NCBI RefSeq assembly: GCF_040546685.1
Contig: NZ_JBEPOH010000001.1
Span: 620,001-684,000, forward strand
Direction: 5' to 3'
From: Variovorax sp. OAS795
Lineage (GTDB): Bacteria > Pseudomonadota > Gammaproteobacteria > Burkholderiales > Burkholderiaceae_C
Length of the DNA stretch: 64,000 nt
A model generated the notes under the pieces. The model had not been told where the DNA came from and searched no databases. It worked only from the letters and a program-made list of their open reading frames with translations. Position numbers and translations under genes: made by a program. Position 1 is the stretch's first letter. Each line of letters starts with the position of its first letter. This document shows positions 51,475 to 60,233 of this stretch, in pieces.

Positions 51475-54383
51475 GGATCGACAACATCGTCGACGAGGTG
51501 GCCGCGGGCCGACGCGGCGCCCACCGCGCGCTGCTGCTGGAGGACGGGCGCGTGCTGTCGTATGCGCAACTTGCCGCGCGCATCGAGACTGCGGCGGCCG
51601 CGCTCGCCGAAGCCGGGCTTGCGCCGGGGCAGCGCATGGTGCTGGTCGGCGAGAACAGCGAGGACATGGTGGTGCTGCTCCTCGGCGCGATCCGGGCCGG
51701 TGGCTGGGCGGTGCCGCTCAATGCCCGCATGTCGAGCGGCGAGATCGATGCGATCTGCGCGCACTGCGAGCCGCGGCTGGTGTACTTCGCGGCCGGCGCC
51801 TCGGGCGAGGCGCTGGCCCATGCCGACCGCCGCGGCGCCGCCAGCGGGCTCGCCTGCGCGCCCGGCGGGCGGCTGCAGCGCTGCGAAGGCCCCGGCACGG
51901 CCGCCGAAGCTTCGGGCGCAGACGTCGCCCTGATGATCTACACCTCCGGCAGCACCGGCCTGCCCAAGGGCGTGATGCTGACCCACGGCAACCTCGATTT
52001 CGTCACGCGCGCCTCGATGGCGCAGCAGGTGCTGCTGCCGGACGACGTGATCTTCCATGCGCTGCCGATCTCGCATTCATTCGGCCTGGTCTCGGCGCTG
52101 CTCTGCGGCCTGCGTGCGGGCGCCACGCTGCGCCTGGTGGAGCGTTTTTCGGCGGGGTTGCTGGCCGAGGCGATCACCAGTGGACAGGTGACGGTGTTCC
52201 AGGGCGTGCCCGCGATGTACGCGCGGCTGCACGAATGGGCGCAGCAGCACGGCCGCGCGCTGACCCCCAACCGGCTGCGCATGGCCTACATCGGCGGGTC
52301 GCTGGTCGACGCCACGCGCAAGGCGCAGACCGAGGCGCTGCTCGGCCTGCCGCTGCACCACGGCTACGGCCTGACCGAATCGGCACCGGCGGTGACCCGC
52401 ACCTTCGGCCATGCGCCGCCCGCGGACGTGACCGCCGGCTGGCCGATTCCCGGCGTGGAGGTGGTGCTTGCGGATGCGGACGGCGGGCCCGTGGCGGCCG
52501 GCGAGCGCGGCGAGGTCCTGGTCCGCGGGCCCAACGTGATGAAGGGCTACTTCCGCGATCCGGCGCAGACGCGCGCCGCGGTCGATGCCGAAGGATGGCT
52601 GCACACCGGCGACATCGGCGTCTTCGGCCCCGCAGGTGATCTTTCCATCGTGGGCCGCAGCAAGGAGATGATCATCCGCGGTGGCTTCAACGTGTACCCG
52701 GCCGAGGTCGAGAAGGCGATTGCCGCGTACCCGGAGGTCGCGCAATGCGCGGTGGTCGGGCGCTGCGTGCCGGGCGACGAGGAGATCGTCGCCTTCGTCG
52801 AGCCGCTGCAGGGCCGCTGCATCGACGCCGCCCGGCTCTGCGCCTTCCTGCGCGAACGCCTCGCGCCCTACAAGGTGCCGGCCGAGGTCCATGTGATGGC
52901 GCAGCTGCCTGCCAGCCCCACCGGCAAGCTGCTCAAGTCACAGCTGAAGGCGCTGGCAGGGGCCGCGCCGGCGCCGGCGCGGCCCTCGCTGGAGCGCTTG
53001 CTGGCGCCGCGTTCGGTGGCGGTGGTGGGCGCCTCCGACAACCCGCACAAGGTCGGCGGCCGGCCGATCCGCTACCTGCTGGAACAGGGCTTCGCCGGCC
53101 GCATCTACCCGGTCCATCCGCGCGCCGGCAAGGTGCAGGGCCTGCAGGCCTACGCGGCGCTCGGCGAGTTGCCGGAGGTGCCCGATGCGGTGGTGCTCTG
53201 CATCGGCGCCGATCAGGCCGGGCACCAGCTTGCCGAGTGCGCGCGGCTGGGCATCGGCCATGCGCTGCTGTTCGCCTCGGGCTACGCGGAGGTCGGCGCC
53301 GAGGGCCGCGTCCGGCAGGAAGCCCTGGCAGCCATCGCCCGCGCCGGCGGCGTCCGCCTGGTGGGGCCCAACAGCATCGGCGTCGCCAGCTTCGACAGCG
53401 GCGCGGTGCTCTCCTTCGCATCGATCTACAGCGACCACGCGCCGCTCGACGGGCCCGTCGCGATCGTCTCGCAGAGCGGCGCCTTCGGCGTGTCCGCCTA
53501 TGCGCTGCTGCGCGAAGCCGGCTGGGGCGTGCGCTGCGTGGCCGCCACCGGCAACGAGGCCGACGTCGACACGGCGGACCTGGTCGATGCGCTGGCGAGG
53601 CGCCCGGGCGTGCGGCTGGTGCTGCTCTACGTCGAGCACGTGCCCGATCCGGCGCGCATGGCGGTGGCGCTCGGCACGGCGCGCGAGCGCGGCGTGGCGG
53701 TGCTTGCGGTGCGCTCCGGGCGTTCCGCGCACGGCAGGCGCTCGGCCGACCTGCATACGGGCTCGGCTGGCGCGGCCGGCGACACGCTCGACGCGCTGTT
53801 CGAGTCACACGGCTGCCGCACCGTGGGCGGGCTCGCCGAGCTGGTCGGCGCCGTGCCGCTGTACCTCGGGCCGGCGCCGGGTGCCGGTGGCCCGGGCGGG
53901 TTGCCGCGGCTGGCGCTCGTCAGCAACTCGGGCGCGTCCTGCGTGCTCGCGGCCGACGAGGCGCAGGCCCGCGGCCTGCCGCTGGCGCCGCTGTCGGCGG
54001 ACGCGGAGCAGCGCCTGGCCGAGCTGCTGCCCAATTTCTCGCTCAACCGCAACCCGGTCGACCTGACGGCGATGCTGCTGGCCGAGCCGGCATTGCTCGG
54101 CGCGGTGGTGCAGGTGGTGCTGCACGACGAGGCCGTCGATGCCGCCACCCTGGGCCTGCTGGCCGTCGGTGGACCGAGCTACGACCTGCCGCGTTTCGTG
54201 CGCGAGTGCCGGGCCGTGGTGGACGGCGTGGGCAAGCCGCTGGCGGTCTACAGCCCGCACCCCCATGTGCGCGAGGCCTTCGCCAAGGACGGCTTCGCGG
54301 TGTTCCCGGGCGAGGCCGAAGCCATGCAGGCCTTGCAGGCCTTCGCGCTGCACCGCAGCCCGGCCGAAGTGGCGCCGGGCTAG
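51471..54383 (+). CDS. Fusion of AMP-forming acyl-CoA ligase and NDP-forming synthetase alpha-like domain
   Basis: A 970-residue protein with two acyl-CoA synthetase types in one chain. Residues 1-500 are a complete AMP-forming ligase: P-loop YTSGSTGLPKG (157-167), YGLTESAPAV, TGDIGVF and the late lysine in SPTGKLLKSQ. After an Ala/Pro linker, residues 514-960 are a CoA-binding domain (RSVAVVGASDNPHKVGGRP), then a succinyl-CoA-ligase-like part (VAIVSQSGAFG) with the phospho-histidine region LHTGSAGAAGD (His762). The ATP-grasp domain of NDP-forming enzymes is missing. No frameshift is seen at the junction. Confidence 0.9.
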   Translation: MRIDNIVDEVAAGRRGAHRALLLEDGRVLSYAQLAARIETAAAALAEAGLAPGQRMVLVGENSEDMVVLLLGAIRAGGWAVPLNARMSSGEIDAICAHCEPRLVYFAAGASGEALAHADRRGAASGLACAPGGRLQRCEGPGTAAEASGADVALMIYTSGSTGLPKGVMLTHGNLDFVTRASMAQQVLLPDDVIFHALPISHSFGLVSALLCGLRAGATLRLVERFSAGLLAEAITSGQVTVFQGVPAMYARLHEWAQQHGRALTPNRLRMAYIGGSLVDATRKAQTEALLGLPLHHGYGLTESAPAVTRTFGHAPPADVTAGWPIPGVEVVLADADGGPVAAGERGEVLVRGPNVMKGYFRDPAQTRAAVDAEGWLHTGDIGVFGPAGDLSIVGRSKEMIIRGGFNVYPAEVEKAIAAYPEVAQCAVVGRCVPGDEEIVAFVEPLQGRCIDAARLCAFLRERLAPYKVPAEVHVMAQLPASPTGKLLKSQLKALAGAAPAPARPSLERLLAPRSVAVVGASDNPHKVGGRPIRYLLEQGFAGRIYPVHPRAGKVQGLQAYAALGELPEVPDAVVLCIGADQAGHQLAECARLGIGHALLFASGYAEVGAEGRVRQEALAAIARAGGVRLVGPNSIGVASFDSGAVLSFASIYSDHAPLDGPVAIVSQSGAFGVSAYALLREAGWGVRCVAATGNEADVDTADLVDALARRPGVRLVLLYVEHVPDPARMAVALGTARERGVAVLAVRSGRSAHGRRSADLHTGSAGAAGDTLDALFESHGCRTVGGLAELVGAVPLYLGPAPGAGGPGGLPRLALVSNSGASCVLAADEAQARGLPLAPLSADAEQRLAELLPNFSLNRNPVDLTAMLLAEPALLGAVVQVVLHDEAVDAATLGLLAVGGPSYDLPRFVRECRAVVDGVGKPLAVYSPHPHVREAFAKDGFAVFPGEAEAMQALQAFALHRSPAEVAPG

Positions 54384-55090
54384 GTTGCGGCCGGCTGGTG
54401 GTCCAGCCCCGCGATGAAGATCGAGAACACGTCGTGGCCGATCTTCATCGGGTCCTTGCCCACGATGTCCCAGGCGTTCTGGCGGTCGACCATCACCGTG
54501 GCCAAGCCGTGGCAGGCGGTCCAGGCCGCCAGCGCCGCGGGACGCACGCGCGCGAGCGGCACGTTACGGTGGCTCAGGTAGTCGCCCACGCAGGTCTCCA
54601 GGATGCCGTAGGAGCGCGTGGCGGCCTGCTCCAGGTCGGGAAACTGCAGCTTCTGCGGAATGGCCGGGCCGTACATCAGCTGGAACAGGGCGGGCCGGTC
54701 GATCGAGAACTGCAGGTGCGCAAGCATCACGCTCAGCAGCCGCTCGCGCGGATCGCTGAGGCTGCGCAGCGCCCGGATGCGATGATCGAACATCATGCGG
54801 AACCCCTGCGCGGCGATGGCCGCGAGGTAGCCCGACTTGCCCTCGAAGTGGTGCAGCGGCGCCGTCTGCGACACCCCGACGTCGCGCGCCGCCTGGCGCA
54901 GGCTCAGCGCGGCCAGCCCCTCTGCATCGAGGATCTCGATGCCCCGCATCACCAGCGCGTCGCGCAGGTTGCCGTGGTGGTAAGTGGAGCGTTTGGCCTC
55001 CGCGCCCTCGGCCGGTGCGTCGGCATCGGGGGCTGCGGCCGGCCCGGTGCGCGATCCGGCGTTCGGCCCTGAGGCGGAGGTTTTCTTCAT
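54380..55090 (-). CDS. TetR-family regulator, convergent with the fused ligase gene
   Basis: A 236-residue regulator. A disordered Ala/Gly/Pro-rich N-terminus of about 35 residues precedes the helix-turn-helix (YHHGNLRDALVMRGIEILDAEGLAALSLRQAARDVGVSQTAPLHHFEGKSGYLAAIA) and a WHG-type C-terminal domain (ALAAWTACHGLATVMVD). Its stop codon interlocks with that of the ligase gene in one CTAG. It is a plausible repressor of the Bug/SDR/ligase operon. A shorter start lacking the disordered tail is possible. Confidence 0.86.
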   Translation of the reverse strand: MKKTSASGPNAGSRTGPAAAPDADAPAEGAEAKRSTYHHGNLRDALVMRGIEILDAEGLAALSLRQAARDVGVSQTAPLHHFEGKSGYLAAIAAQGFRMMFDHRIRALRSLSDPRERLLSVMLAHLQFSIDRPALFQLMYGPAIPQKLQFPDLEQAATRSYGILETCVGDYLSHRNVPLARVRPAALAAWTACHGLATVMVDRQNAWDIVGKDPMKIGHDVFSIFIAGLDHQPAAT

Positions 55091-55131
55091 AGGCCTCCGA
55101 GCTTAAACCGGCCGCTTGCGCGCGGCGCGGC

Positions 55132-56361
55132 TCAGCCGAAGAACCAGTAGCACACCGCGATGGCCGCGACCACGCCCGCCAGCTCGGCCGTGAGCGCGCA
55201 GGCCACGGCATGGCGCGCGCGCTGGATGCCGACCGCGCCGAAGTACACGGCCAGCACGTAGAAAGTGGTTTCGGTGCTGCCCTGGATGGTGGCAGCCACC
55301 AGCGCGGGAAAACTGTCGACGCCCTGCGTCTTCATGGTCTCGATCAGCATCGCGCGCGCCGCGCTGCCCGAGAAGGGCTTGACCAGCGCGGTCGGCATCG
55401 CATCGACGAAGCGCGAATCCCATCCGCCCATGTCGACCAGCCAGCGCAGCCCGCCGAGCACGAAGTCGAGCGCGCCCGAGGCGCGCAGCACGCCCACGGC
55501 GCACAGCATGGCCACCAGGTAGGGCAGCAGGCTCTTCGCGATGTCGAAGCCTTCCTTCGCACCCTCGATGAAGCACTCGTAGACCTGGATGCGCCGGATC
55601 GCGCCGGCCAGCAGGAACACGATGATGACGCCGAACAGCGCCAGGTTGCCCATGAGCGAGGAGAGCGATGCGATCGCCGCCGCCGACAGCGTGCCCAGGA
55701 GCGCCATGAAGCCGCCGAGCAGCAGCGCGCCCGGCACCAGGTAGGCCAGCACCACCGGGTCCCACAGGCGCAGCCGCTGCGCCACGGCCACAGAGAGCAG
55801 GCCCACCAGCGTCGATGCGCTGGTCGCCAGCAGGATCGGCAGGAACACCATCGTCGGATCGCTCGCGCCCTGCTGCGCGCGGTACATGAAGATGGTGACG
55901 GGCAACAGCGTGAGCGACGAGGCGTTGAGCACCAGGAACAGGATCTGCGCGTTGGTCGCCGTGACCGGATCGGGGTTCAGGCGCTGCAGCTCGCGCATGG
56001 CCTTGAGGCCGATGGGCGTGGCCGCGTTGTCGAGCCCGAGCGCATTGGCCGCGAAGTTCATCGTGATGAGCCCCAGCGCCGGATGCCCCGCGGGCACGCC
56101 CGGCATCAGCCGCCTGAAGAGCGGGCCGAGCAGCCGTGCGAGCCAGCCGACCAGCCCCGCCGCCTCGGCAATGCGCAGGAAGCCCAGCCACAGCGTCAGC
56201 GTGCCGAACAGCAGCACCATCACCTCGACGGCGAGGCGCGCCATGGCGAAGAGGCTCTCTACGATGGCCGCGAAGACCGCCGGGTCGCCGCCCCAGAGCC
56301 AGCGCCCGAGCGCGGCCAGCATCGCCATTCCGAAGAAACCCAGCCACAAGCCGTTGAGCAC
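55132..56361 (-). CDS. Nucleoside-recognition (SpmA/SpmB-like) membrane protein
   Basis: A 409-residue membrane protein with two Gate domains, equivalent to SpmA and SpmB joined. First half: LWLGFFGMAML, FGTLTLWLGFLRIAEAAGLV, TMNFAANALGLDNAATPIGLKAM. Second half: YECFIEGAKEGFDIAKSLLPYLVAMLCAVGVLRASG and QGSTETTFYVLAVYFGAVGI. Despite the name, non-sporulating proteobacteria carry it widely; a transport or membrane-gating role is likely. It is alone on its strand, 42 bases from the TetR start. Confidence 0.88.
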   Translation of the reverse strand: MLNGLWLGFFGMAMLAALGRWLWGGDPAVFAAIVESLFAMARLAVEVMVLLFGTLTLWLGFLRIAEAAGLVGWLARLLGPLFRRLMPGVPAGHPALGLITMNFAANALGLDNAATPIGLKAMRELQRLNPDPVTATNAQILFLVLNASSLTLLPVTIFMYRAQQGASDPTMVFLPILLATSASTLVGLLSVAVAQRLRLWDPVVLAYLVPGALLLGGFMALLGTLSAAAIASLSSLMGNLALFGVIIVFLLAGAIRRIQVYECFIEGAKEGFDIAKSLLPYLVAMLCAVGVLRASGALDFVLGGLRWLVDMGGWDSRFVDAMPTALVKPFSGSAARAMLIETMKTQGVDSFPALVAATIQGSTETTFYVLAVYFGAVGIQRARHAVACALTAELAGVVAAIAVCYWFFG

Positions 56362-56435
56362 GCGTGTTCTTTCCCTTTTTCGTGAGCGCGATCATAGGGC
56401 TCCGCCGGCGGCGGCTTCGGGCTACAGTTCGGGCC

Positions 56436-58019
56436 ATGGCAGCCTCTTTCCTGATCCGCAGGTTCGCGGCCCTCCTGTGGGCGGCCGTGGCTTCGGCATG
56501 GCTGGCGGGCTGCGCGGGACTGCCGCCGCCGCAGCCGCAGGCGCCGACCGCGGCCATCGAAGACGTGGCCGGCACCGCGCTCGGCCAGCTGGCGCGGCCG
56601 GGCACGCCCGGCACGGCGCCGGCATTGTCGGGTTTTCGGTTGCTGCCGGAGGCGGCCTTCGCGTTCGATGCGCGCATCTCGCTCGCGCGGCATGCCGAGA
56701 AGTCGCTCGACGTGCAGTACTACCTGATCCAGAACGACGACGTCGGCCTGCTGCTGCTGCGCGAGCTGCGCGACGCGGCGGCGCGCGGCGTGCGGGTGCG
56801 CCTTTTGGTGGACGACCTCTACACCACCGGCGAGGACGAGGTGTTCGCCACGCTCTCGGCGTTTCCGAATGTCGAGGTGCGGCTGTTCAACCCGCTGCCT
56901 TCGCGCGCCAGCTCGCTCCCGCTGCGGCTGCTGTTCTCTGCTGCGGATTTCGGCCGCATCAACCACCGCATGCACAACAAGCTGCTGGTGGCCGACAACA
57001 GCTTTGCCGTCTCGGGCGGCCGCAACATCGCCAACGAATACTTCATGCGCGGCACGGCCGCAAATTTCATCGACATGGACGTGCTCTCCACCGGGCCGGT
57101 GGTGCGCCAGATGTCCGCGGGCTTCGACCGCTACTGGAACAGCGAGCATGCCTGGCCCATCGAGCGCATCGCGCCGCTGCGCATGCCGGTGGACGAGGCG
57201 CAGAAGCGCTTCGACGCCATTGCCAGCGCCGCGCAGCCCGACGTGCCGATCCGCCCGCGCGACGTGATGGACAGGTCGCCGGTGGGCGAGCAGCTCACCA
57301 CCGGCAAGGTCGACCTGCGCTGGGCGCCGTTCACGCTGTTCGTGGACGACCCGGCCAAGATCACGCGCGCACCCGGGGCGGCCTACGCGGGCAGCGTGAA
57401 CGAGGGTGCCTTGGCTGTCATCAATTCGGGCAAGCGCGAGGTCAAGATCGCCTCGCCGTATTTCATTCCCGGTCCGCCGGGCATGGCCATGATGAAGGCG
57501 GCAATCGATCGCGGCGGGAAGATCACCGTGGTGACCAACTCGCTGGGCGCCACCGACGAGCCGCTGGCCTATGCGGGCTACGAACGCTACCGTGCCGACA
57601 TGCTGAAGATCGGCGTCAACATCTACGAGATCGCGCCGATGCTCAGCAAGCGCTCGGGGCATTTCGGCGACTTCGGGCAGTCGATCAGCCGCCTGCACGC
57701 CAAGATCGCGGTGATCGACGAGGACCGGTTCTTCATCGGCTCGATGAACCTGGATCGCCGCTCCGCCGCGGTCAATACCGAGATGGGCCTCGTGATCGAC
57801 AGCCCCGAACTGGTGGCCGACTACGAGAAGCTGCTGAGCGGAGCGCGCGTGAGCCTGGGCTACCGGCTGCGGCTCGCACCCAATGGACGCCGCGTGCAAT
57901 GGCTCGAGTACGACGACGCCGGCGGCGACATCGTCCACGAGGACGAGCCCGGGGAGTTTCTCTGGCTGCGCTTCAAGAACTGGCTGCTGCTGCCCATCGT
58001 GGGCGAAGACCTGCTGTAG
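56436..58019 (+). CDS. Phospholipase D family lipoprotein (cardiolipin-synthase-C-like)
   Basis: A 527-residue envelope lipoprotein. The lipobox LAGC places the lipidated Cys at residue 26. Two HKD motifs are complete: HNKLLVADN, then SGGRNIANEYF in the first half; HAKIAVIDE, then GSMNLDRRSAAVNTE in the second. The closing DEPGEFLWLRFKNWLLLPIVGEDLL is typical of ClsC/YmdC-like proteins, which join phospholipids to make cardiolipin. The start at 56436 gives the best signal sequence; an earlier ATG adds 24 residues before it. Confidence 0.9.
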   Translation: MAASFLIRRFAALLWAAVASAWLAGCAGLPPPQPQAPTAAIEDVAGTALGQLARPGTPGTAPALSGFRLLPEAAFAFDARISLARHAEKSLDVQYYLIQNDDVGLLLLRELRDAAARGVRVRLLVDDLYTTGEDEVFATLSAFPNVEVRLFNPLPSRASSLPLRLLFSAADFGRINHRMHNKLLVADNSFAVSGGRNIANEYFMRGTAANFIDMDVLSTGPVVRQMSAGFDRYWNSEHAWPIERIAPLRMPVDEAQKRFDAIASAAQPDVPIRPRDVMDRSPVGEQLTTGKVDLRWAPFTLFVDDPAKITRAPGAAYAGSVNEGALAVINSGKREVKIASPYFIPGPPGMAMMKAAIDRGGKITVVTNSLGATDEPLAYAGYERYRADMLKIGVNIYEIAPMLSKRSGHFGDFGQSISRLHAKIAVIDEDRFFIGSMNLDRRSAAVNTEMGLVIDSPELVADYEKLLSGARVSLGYRLRLAPNGRRVQWLEYDDAGGDIVHEDEPGEFLWLRFKNWLLLPIVGEDLL

Positions 58020-58027
58020 CCGCGGCT

Positions 58028-58834
58028 TCAGGCCACTTCGATCAGCAGGTCCGGGCGAAAGCCTTCCTGTTCGCCCTTGCTGCGGTAGCCGAGCGGGTTG
58101 GCCACCACGCGGCAGCCGTCCTTCACGTAGTCGAAGGCGCAGTGCAGGTGGCCGTGCAGCCACAGCCGGGCGCGGGGCAGCAGCGCGTCGAGCGAATTGC
58201 AGAAACCCGCCGTGCCCGGCGTCAGGCCGTAGCGCGGATCGGCACTGGCGAGGCTGGGCGCGAAATGCGTGATGGCGACCGTGGTGCCGTCGAAGGGTTC
58301 GGCCAGCGCGTCCGCCAGCCAGGCCTGGCATGCCAGTGCCTGCTCGCGCATGGCACCGGCCATGAAGGGCTGGCCGTGGCGCACCGTGGCGGCTTTTTCC
58401 AGGTAGAAGTCGGCCGCCCGCATGGCCTTGCCGCGCTTCTTGAGTGCGTCGGCCAGGCCGTCGGTGGGCGTCACCAGCGCGTCGAAGTCGGCCCAGAGCG
58501 TGGTGCCGACGAAGCGGATGCCGCCGATGACCGCCGTCTCGCGCTCGAGCCAGAGGATGTCCAGCTCCTGGCACAGCGCGCGCAGGCGCTCGTGGGTCTG
58601 GTCGAAATCGGCGCTGTCGTATTCATGGTTGCCCGGCACGTAGATCACGGGCACGGGCCAGCCGTTGCGGGGCGAGAAGCGGCCCAGCCCGAAATCGGTC
58701 TCGGTCAGGCGGGAGCCTTGCTGGTAGGAGCCGATGTCGCCCGCGAGCACCAGCATGTCGGCGCCGGACGCGGGCTCGACATGGAACCGGGGATGGGACT
58801 CCAGGTGCAGGTCTGAGAGCAGTTGAAGCTTCAT
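58028..58834 (-). CDS. Metallophosphoesterase
   Basis: A 268-residue calcineurin-like phosphoesterase. The metal motifs are all there: SDLHLE at the start, LAGDIGSY, PGNHEYD, the ITHFAPS strand and HGHLH near residue 227. The substrate is not determinable; relatives hydrolyse nucleotides or phosphodiesters. It is tail to tail with the phospholipase D gene, nine bases apart, and its promoter region contains the TAGGG...CCCTAATATT element. Confidence 0.88.
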   Translation of the reverse strand: MKLQLLSDLHLESHPRFHVEPASGADMLVLAGDIGSYQQGSRLTETDFGLGRFSPRNGWPVPVIYVPGNHEYDSADFDQTHERLRALCQELDILWLERETAVIGGIRFVGTTLWADFDALVTPTDGLADALKKRGKAMRAADFYLEKAATVRHGQPFMAGAMREQALACQAWLADALAEPFDGTTVAITHFAPSLASADPRYGLTPGTAGFCNSLDALLPRARLWLHGHLHCAFDYVKDGCRVVANPLGYRSKGEQEGFRPDLLIEVA

Positions 58835-58896
58835 CGGGCAACCAGTCTAGAGGAATCAGCCCATGCATAAAGCGCATGGCGGGGGGCTTTCAATAT

Positions 58897-58911
58897 TAGG
58901 GATAACCCCTA
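58897..58911 (-). promoter_or_regulatory. TAGGG-N5-CCCTA palindromic promoter element, copy 1
   Basis: Read on the minus strand it is TAGGGGTTATCCCTAATATT, ending in a TAATAT -10-like hexamer that faces the metallophosphoesterase gene. The same palindrome and -10 sequence recur near 60.18 kb in front of a plus-strand gene. A shared regulator or sigma-factor feature is suggested. Confidence 0.6.
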
Positions 58912-58959
58912 TTCTTAGGACATCAACCACTCCAGCGCAGCCCAGCGCAGCGCACCGTC

Positions 58960-59133
58960 ATGTTCAGCCTCATTGCCCAAGTGGCCCGTTTTTTCCGTTC
59001 TTCCAATGACAGCAACCCGGCCAGCCATGCCGCGATGCTGATGGAATCCGCCGACGTCCGCGCCGGCCTCGATGCCCACCACGCGCAGGAACTGCGCGCG
59101 GCGGCCTCGGCCTGGCTCTCGGTCGTTCGCTGA
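58960..59133 (+). CDS. Small protein of 57 residues, unknown function
   Basis: A short ORF begins ATG TTC AGC CTC ATT and ends TGA. The protein starts MFSLIAQVARFFRSSNDS, continues ASHAAMLMESADVRAGLDAHHAQELRAA and ends in SAWLSVVR. The N-terminal part could be an amphipathic helix, and the body is helix-prone with Ala/His. Codon use is GC-rich in third positions, like neighbouring genes. It lies in the space between the metallophosphoesterase and the convergent LysR gene. No strong ribosome site is seen. It looks like a genuine small protein, but this is not certain. Confidence 0.55.
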   Translation: MFSLIAQVARFFRSSNDSNPASHAAMLMESADVRAGLDAHHAQELRAAASAWLSVVR

Positions 59134-59143
59134 AGGCCCCGGG

Positions 59144-60124
59144 TCAGCCGGGCACCTCGTGCCCGAGGGCCGGGTCCGCGAAGGCCGCCGCGGCCGAGCG
59201 CAACAGCGCGGCGCGCAGCCATGCGTGCGCATGGCCGTGCTGCGCGCGGCGATGCCAGATGGCGTCGACATGGACCATCGGCTGCTCGAAGGGCAGGTCG
59301 CGCAGCACCAGCTGGTCGTCGATGCCGGTCACGGTGACGAAATGGCGCGGCAGCACCGTGAGCAGGTCTGAATTGGCGACCACGCGGCCCGCCGTGAAGA
59401 ACTGGTTCACAGTCACCACGATCCGCCGCTCGCGCCCCATGGCGCCCAGCGTCTGGTCGATGAAGCCGTAGGGACGCCCCGAAAAGCTCACGAGCAGGTG
59501 GCGCGCGGCGCAGTAGCCGTCCAGCGTGAGCGGCGCCTCCGCCAGCGGATGGCCGCGCCGCATCACGCACACATATTCGCCCCGGTAGAGCCGCAGGGTC
59601 TCGAATGCCACCCCGGCCCCCGACTGCCCGCGCGCCGCGAGGCTGGCGATCACGGCGGGAAAGTAGCCGATCGCCATGTCGACTTCTTCCTGCTCCAGCA
59701 TGCGCCGCGGATCGCGCGTGGTCAGCGGCAGGACGCGCAGCGAGATAGCGGGCGCTTCCTTCTCCACGATTTTCACCAGCCCCGGGATGAGCTCGGCAGC
59801 CGTCGCATCGGCCATGGCGAGCAGAAAGGTGGTGTCGGCCGTGGCGGCATCGAACTCGCCCGGCGCGAGCGTGTGCTGCAGCTGCCTGAGCGCATCGCGC
59901 ACCGTGGGCCAAAGCGCCAGCGCGCGCGGCGTGGGCTCGACGCCCGCGCCCGAGCGGCTCACCAGTTCGTCGCCGAGCACGTCGCGCAGGCGGCGCAGCG
60001 CATTGCTGACCGCGGGCTGGGTGATCGAGAGGTTCCGGGCCGCGCGCGTGAGGTTGCGCTCCGCCATGACCTCGTCGAAGACGCGGAGCAGGTTCAGGTC
60101 AAAGGTGCGAAAGTTGACGTCCAT
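59144..60124 (-). CDS. LysR-family regulator
   Basis: A 326-residue LysR regulator of the NodD/PcpR-like group: winged helix in FDLNLLRVFDEVMAERNLTRAARNLSITQPAVSNALRRLRDVLGDELVSRSG, effector domain after residue 95. The first ATG is at 60124; an earlier TTG codon is in frame but unlikely. It is divergent from the unknown membrane gene at 60234 and may control it through the palindromic element between them. Confidence 0.88.
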   Translation of the reverse strand: MDVNFRTFDLNLLRVFDEVMAERNLTRAARNLSITQPAVSNALRRLRDVLGDELVSRSGAGVEPTPRALALWPTVRDALRQLQHTLAPGEFDAATADTTFLLAMADATAAELIPGLVKIVEKEAPAISLRVLPLTTRDPRRMLEQEEVDMAIGYFPAVIASLAARGQSGAGVAFETLRLYRGEYVCVMRRGHPLAEAPLTLDGYCAARHLLVSFSGRPYGFIDQTLGAMGRERRIVVTVNQFFTAGRVVANSDLLTVLPRHFVTVTGIDDQLVLRDLPFEQPMVHVDAIWHRRAQHGHAHAWLRAALLRSAAAAFADPALGHEVPG

Positions 60125-60170
60125 CAATGTCGTGAATGATAAACATCAGAAAGATAAAGTGGATAAACAC

Positions 60171-60188
60171 TAGGGCAAACCCTAATAT
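60171..60188 (+). promoter_or_regulatory. TAGGG-N4-CCCTA palindromic promoter element, copy 2
   Basis: TAGGGCAAACCCTAATATT directly overlaps the likely -10 box TAATAT (60183-60188) of the gene starting at 60234. Eleven bases from CCCTAATATT plus the TAGGG arm match copy 1. The palindrome just upstream of the -10 would suit an activator or a repressor. Confidence 0.6.
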
Positions 60189-60233
60189 TCTCTCCATCGG
60201 CACTCAGCCATTCATCCCTGGAGGGATTCCATC

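Noticed and set aside
55132..56361. SpmA/SpmB-like protein as a sporulation gene
   Set aside because: The family occurs widely in non-sporulating proteobacteria and nothing else here is linked to sporulation.
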